Shown: positions 60,378 through 64,000 of the stretch, piece by piece
Position numbering within the stretch: the stretch's first letter is position 1
How the letters are laid out: each line of letters begins with the position of its first letter
NCBI GenBank assembly: GCA_037783545.1
Contig: JBBELK010000096.1
Coordinates: 3,162,001-3,226,000 of the forward strand
Length of the DNA: 64,000 bases
Source of the DNA: Henricia sp. BOLD:AAB3569
Lineage: Eukaryota; Echinodermata; Asteroidea; Spinulosida; Echinasteridae
Direction of reading: 5' to 3'
Made by a program: the position numbers and the translations under genes
The notes under the pieces: model-generated
What the model was told of the DNA's origin: nothing
What the model saw: only the letters and a program-made list of their open reading frames with translations
Databases searched by the model: none

Positions 60378-61660
60378 ATGCAAAATTTGAAGTTTGTCGG
60401 AAAATTTCTTGACTTCCAAATTTGCCGACGTTTGGACCACACTTTGACCAAATTCCCGTCCCAAACAAGACTGAGCATGCGCACGAGTGATCAGGAGTAC
60501 ACGGACAGCCACGGTCTGCAGAGCAGGCAGGAAGCCCAAGCCCAGTTTTCCCTAAACTCTGAAATTTCTCGGCCATTTCCCGGCGTTGTCAATTTTTCAG
60601 GACAAGTGCGGAATATAGACTGTTTGGAGCATGCACAATTTGAAGTTTGTCGGAAAATTTCTTGACTTCCAAATTTGCCGACGTTTGGACCACACTTTGA
60701 CCAAATTCCCGTCCCAAACAAGACTGAGCATGCGCACGAGTGATCATGATCAGGAGTACACGGACAGCCACGGTCTGCAGAGCAGGCAGGAAGCCCAAGC
60801 CCAGTTTTCCCTAAACTCTGAAATTTCTCGGCCATTTCCCGGCGAAAGTCTGTCAATTTTTTCAGGACAAGTGCGGAATATAGACTGTTTGGAGCATGCA
60901 CAATTTGAAGTTCGTCGGAAAATTTCTTGACTTCCAAATTTGCCGACGTTTGGACCACACTTTGACCAAATTCCGGTCCCAAACAAGACTGAGCATGCGC
61001 ACGAGTGATCAGGAGTACACGGACAGCCACGGTCTGCAGAGCAGGCAGGAAGCCCAAGCCCAGTTTTCCCTAAACTCTGAAATTTCTCGGCCATTTCCCG
61101 GCGTTGTCAATTTTTCAGGACAAGTGCGGAATATAGACTGTTTGGAGCATGCACAATTTGAAGTTTGTCGGAAAATTTCTTGACTTCCAAATTTGCCGAC
61201 GTTTGGACCACACTTTGACCAAATTCCCGTCCCAAACAAGACTGAGCATGCGCACGAGTGATCAGGAGTACACGGACAGCCACGGTCTGCAGAGCAGGCA
61301 GGAAGCCCAAGCCCAGTTTTCCCTAAACTCTGAAATTTCTCGGCCATTTCCCGGCGAAAGTCTGTCAATTTTTTCAGGACAAGTGCGGAATATAGACTGT
61401 TTGGAGCATGCACAATTTGAAGTTCGTCGGAAAATTTCTTGACTTCCAAATTTGCCGACGTTTGGACCACACTTTGACCAAATTCCGGTCCCAAACAAGA
61501 CTGAGCATGCGCACGAGTGATCAGGAGTACACGGACAGCCACGGTCTGCAGAGCAGGCAGGAAGCCCAAGCCCAGTTTTCCCTAAACTCTGAAATTTCTC
61601 GGCCATTTCCCGGCGTTGTCAATTTTTCAGGACAAGTGCGGAATATAGACTGTTTGGAGC
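60378..61660. repeat. Dimer carrying a 5-bp deletion unit
   Basis: Units at 60378, 60896 and 61408 are 253 bp because CGGCGAAAGTCTGTCAA is replaced by CGGCGTTGTCAA. They alternate with 259-bp-type units (60631, 61149), giving a 512-bp dimer. A private deletion spread to three alternate units shows dimer-level amplification after the deletion. Confidence 0.88.
60741..60752. repeat. 6-bp tandem duplication TGATCATGATCA
   Basis: The palindromic TGATCA present once in every unit is doubled here, making this unit 265 bp. It is absent from the related unit at 61149. Confidence 0.9.
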
Positions 61661-64000
61661 ATGCACAATTTGAAGTTTGTCGGAAAATTTCTTGACTTCC
61701 AAATTTGCCGACGTTTGGACCACACTTTGACCAAATTCCGGTCCCAAACAAGACTGAGCATGCGCACGAGTGATCAGGAGTACACGGACAGCCACGGTCT
61801 GCAGAGCAGGCAGGAAGCCCAAGCCCAATTTTCCCTAAACTCTGAAATTTCTCGGCCATTTCCCGGCGAAAGTCTGTCAATTTTTCAGGACAAGTGCGGA
61901 ATATAGACTGTTTGGAGCATGCACAATTTGAAGTTTGTCGGAAAATGTCTTGACTTCCAAATTTGCCGACGTTTGGACCACACTTTGACCAAATTCCCGT
62001 CCCAAACAAGACTGAGCATGCGCACGAGTGATCAGGAGTACACGGACAGCCACGGTCTGCAGAGCAGGCAGGAAGCCCAAGCCCAGTTTTCCCTAAACTC
62101 TGAAATTTCTCGGCCATTTCCCGGCGAAAGTCTGTCAATTTTTTCAGGACAAGTGCGGAATATAGACTGTTTGGAGCATGCACAATTTGAAGTTCGTCGG
62201 AAAATTTCTTGACTTCCAAATTTGCCGACGTTTGGACCACACTTTGACCAAATTCCGGTCCCAAACAAGACTGAGCATGCGCACGAGTGAACAGGAGTAC
62301 ACGGACAGCCACGGTCTGCAGAGCAGGCAGGAAGCCCAAGCCCAGTTTTCCCTAAACTCTGAAATTTCTCGGCCATTTCCCGGCGAAAGTCTGTCAATTT
62401 TTCAGGACAAGTGCGGAATATAGACTGTTTGGAGCATGCACAATTTGAAGTTTGTCGGAAAATTTCTTGACTTCCAAATTTGCCGACGTTTGTACCACAC
62501 TTTGACCAAATTCCCGTCCCAAACAAGACTGAGCATGCGCACGAGTGATCAGGAGTACACGGACAGCCACGGTCTGCAGAGCAGGCAGGAAGCCCAAGCC
62601 CAGTTTTCCCTAAACTCTGAAATTTCTCGGCCATTTCCCGGCGAAAGTCTGTCAATTTTTCAGGACAAGTGCGGAATATAGACTGTTTGGAGCATGCACA
62701 ATTTGAAGTTTGTCGGAAAATTTCTTGACTTCCAAATTTGCCGACGTTTGGACCACACTTTGACCAAATTCCGGTCCCAAACAAGACTGAGCATGCGCAC
62801 GAGTGATCAGGAGTACACGGACAGCCACGGTCTGCAGAGCAGGCAGGAAGCCCGAGCCCAGTTTTCCCTGAACTCTGAAATTTCTCGGCCATTTCCCGGC
62901 GAAAGTCTGTCAATTTTTCAGGACAAGTGCGGAATATACACTGTTTGGAGCATGCAAAATTTGAAGTTTGTCGGAAAATTTCTTGACTTCCAAATTTGCC
63001 GACGTTTGGACCACATTTTGACCAAATTCCCGTCCCAAACAAGACTGAGCATGCGCACGAGTGATCAGGAGTACACGGACAGCCACGGTCTGCAGAGCAG
63101 GCAGAAAGTCCGAGCCCAGTTTTCCCTGAACTCTGAAATTTCTCGGCCATTTCCCGGCGAAAGTCTGTCAATTTTTCAGGACAAGTGCGGAATATAGACT
63201 GTTTGGAGCATGCACAATTTGAAGTTTGTCGGAAAATTTCTTGACTTCCAAATTTGCCGACGTTTGGACCACACTTTGACCAAATTCCGGTCCCAAACAA
63301 GACTGAGCATGCGCACGAGTGATCAGGAGTACACGGACAGCCACGGTCTGCAGAGCAGGCAGGGAGCCCGAGCCCAGTTTTCCCTGAACTCTGAAATTTC
63401 TCGGCCATTTCCCGGCGAAAGTCTGTCAATTTTTCAGGACAAGTGCGGAATATACACTGTTTGGAGCATGCAAAATTTGAAGTTTGTCGGAAAATTACTT
63501 GACTTCCAAATTTGCCGACGTTTGGACCACACTTTGACCAAATTCCCGTCCCAAACAAGACTGAGCATGCGCACTAGTGATCAGGAGTACACGGACAGCC
63601 ACGGTCTGCAGAGCAGGCAGGAAGTCCGAGCCCAGTTTTCCCTGAACTCTGAAATTTCTCGGCCATTTCCCGGCGAAAGTCTGTCAATTTTTCAGGACAA
63701 GTGCGGAATATAGACTGTTTGGAGCATGCAAAATTTGAAGTTCGTCGGAAAATGTATTGACTTCCAAATTTGCCGACGTTTGGACCACACTTTGACCAAA
63801 TTCCCGTCCCAAACAAGACTCAGCATGCGCACGAGTGATCAGGAGTACACGGACAGCCACGGTCTGCAGAGCAGGCAGGAAGCCCGAGCCCAGTTTTCAC
63901 TGAACTCTGAAATTTCTCGGCCATTTACCGGCGAAAGTCTGTCAATTTTTCAGGACAAGTGCGGAATATACACTGTTTGGAGCATGCACAATTTGAAGTT

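Larger units (their letters stand above)
33948..64000. repeat. 258-bp satellite array, right block
   Basis: About 116 intact units in the same orientation and phase convention as the left block, ending inside a unit at the window edge. Length variants are 257-bp units (45409 and 47214, one A missing in CCCAGCCC), 259-bp units (for example 49793, 50310, 51859, 57537) and three 253-bp units near 60-61.6 kb. Zones are marked by private variants: GTCGAAAAATTT and GAGCATGAGCAC (34-43 kb), GCCGTCGTTT (44.9-49.6 kb), CGAGCCGAG (51-57 kb), and ATGCACAATTTG (53.7 and 57.5-64 kb). No gene is visible. Confidence 0.97.
57537..64000. repeat. Seventeen-monomer higher-order repeat, 4382 bp, second copy incomplete
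   Basis: 57537-59618 recurs at 61919-64000, offset exactly 4382 bp, and the match is still continuing at the window edge. Rare variants shared by both copies include GTTTGTACCAC (58109 region, 62491 region), CCACATTTTGACC with CAGAAAGTCCG, CAGGGAGCCCG, AAATTACTTGAC with GCACTAGTG, and AAATGTATTGAC with TTCACTGAAC and TTTACCGG. I noticed only two substitutions in about 2.1 kb (GGACAATTT versus GGAAAATTT near 57827/62209, and GACTGAGC versus GACTCAGC near 59440/63822). The first copy contains 17 units, including the 253- and 265-bp units. Confidence 0.9.

Noticed and set aside
1-64000. CRISPR array or other prokaryotic repeat system
   Set aside because: Units are 258 bp with no unique spacers between short repeats, no cas-like genes, and the array is interrupted by a eukaryote-type TIR element.
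1-64000. rRNA, 5S, snRNA or tRNA tandem cluster
   Set aside because: The unit shows no recognisable A/B box pair, 5S or rRNA core sequence, or tRNA cloverleaf.

Overview
The whole window lies inside one very large tandem satellite array. The repeat unit is 258 bp, about 48% G+C, and head to tail in one orientation. By start-to-start counting there are roughly 240 units (238 intact plus split or edge fragments), and both window edges cut through the array, so its true size and its flanks are not seen. Nothing here looks like a conventional gene, structural RNA gene, CRISPR array or prokaryotic operon. A long, nearly homogeneous satellite interrupted by a short terminal-inverted-repeat DNA transposon points to a eukaryotic, probably animal, heterochromatic region. 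The CpG count per unit (14 seen, about 15 expected by hand count) is not depleted, which fits an invertebrate better than a vertebrate. I cannot name the species.

Layout: 1-31236, satellite; 31237-32200, DNA-transposon-like insertion copy 1; 32201-32983, three monomer lengths of satellite; 32984-33947, insertion copy 2; 33948-64000, satellite. The two insertions are each 964 bp, in the same orientation, at the same position inside a monomer, with the same target duplication, and differ at only four bases. They lie exactly 1747 bp apart (964 + 9 + 3 x 258). The simplest reading is one transposition followed by copying of an insertion-bearing segment during array turnover.

Within the satellite there is layered higher-order structure that changes along the array: 4-mers near 1-2.9 kb, a dimer at 3.6-4.7 kb, a 4-mer at 16.9-18.9 kb, a segment recurring every 14 units between 15.3 and 23.6 kb, a 6-mer nested in a 12-mer at 23.6-28.8 kb, units of 13, 8, 7 and 7 monomers at 34.8-44.1 kb, 6-mers at 51.1-54.2 kb, a 4-mer at 55.2-57.3 kb, and a 17-monomer (4382 bp) repeat from 57.5 kb that runs off the window. 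Private variants mark each zone, as expected from local unequal exchange or gene conversion.

Because 258 is a multiple of three and one reverse-strand frame of the consensus has no stop, enormous reverse-strand open frames (up to 3523 codons) run through the array. They encode a cysteine-rich 86-residue repeat. Most differences between units change the amino acid, and stop-creating and frameshifting variants have themselves been amplified, so I regard these frames as a by-product of unit length rather than genes. Each unit also carries a 13-bp inverted repeat (perfect in some units) around a 10-nt spacer. That dyad is the best candidate for a functional element.
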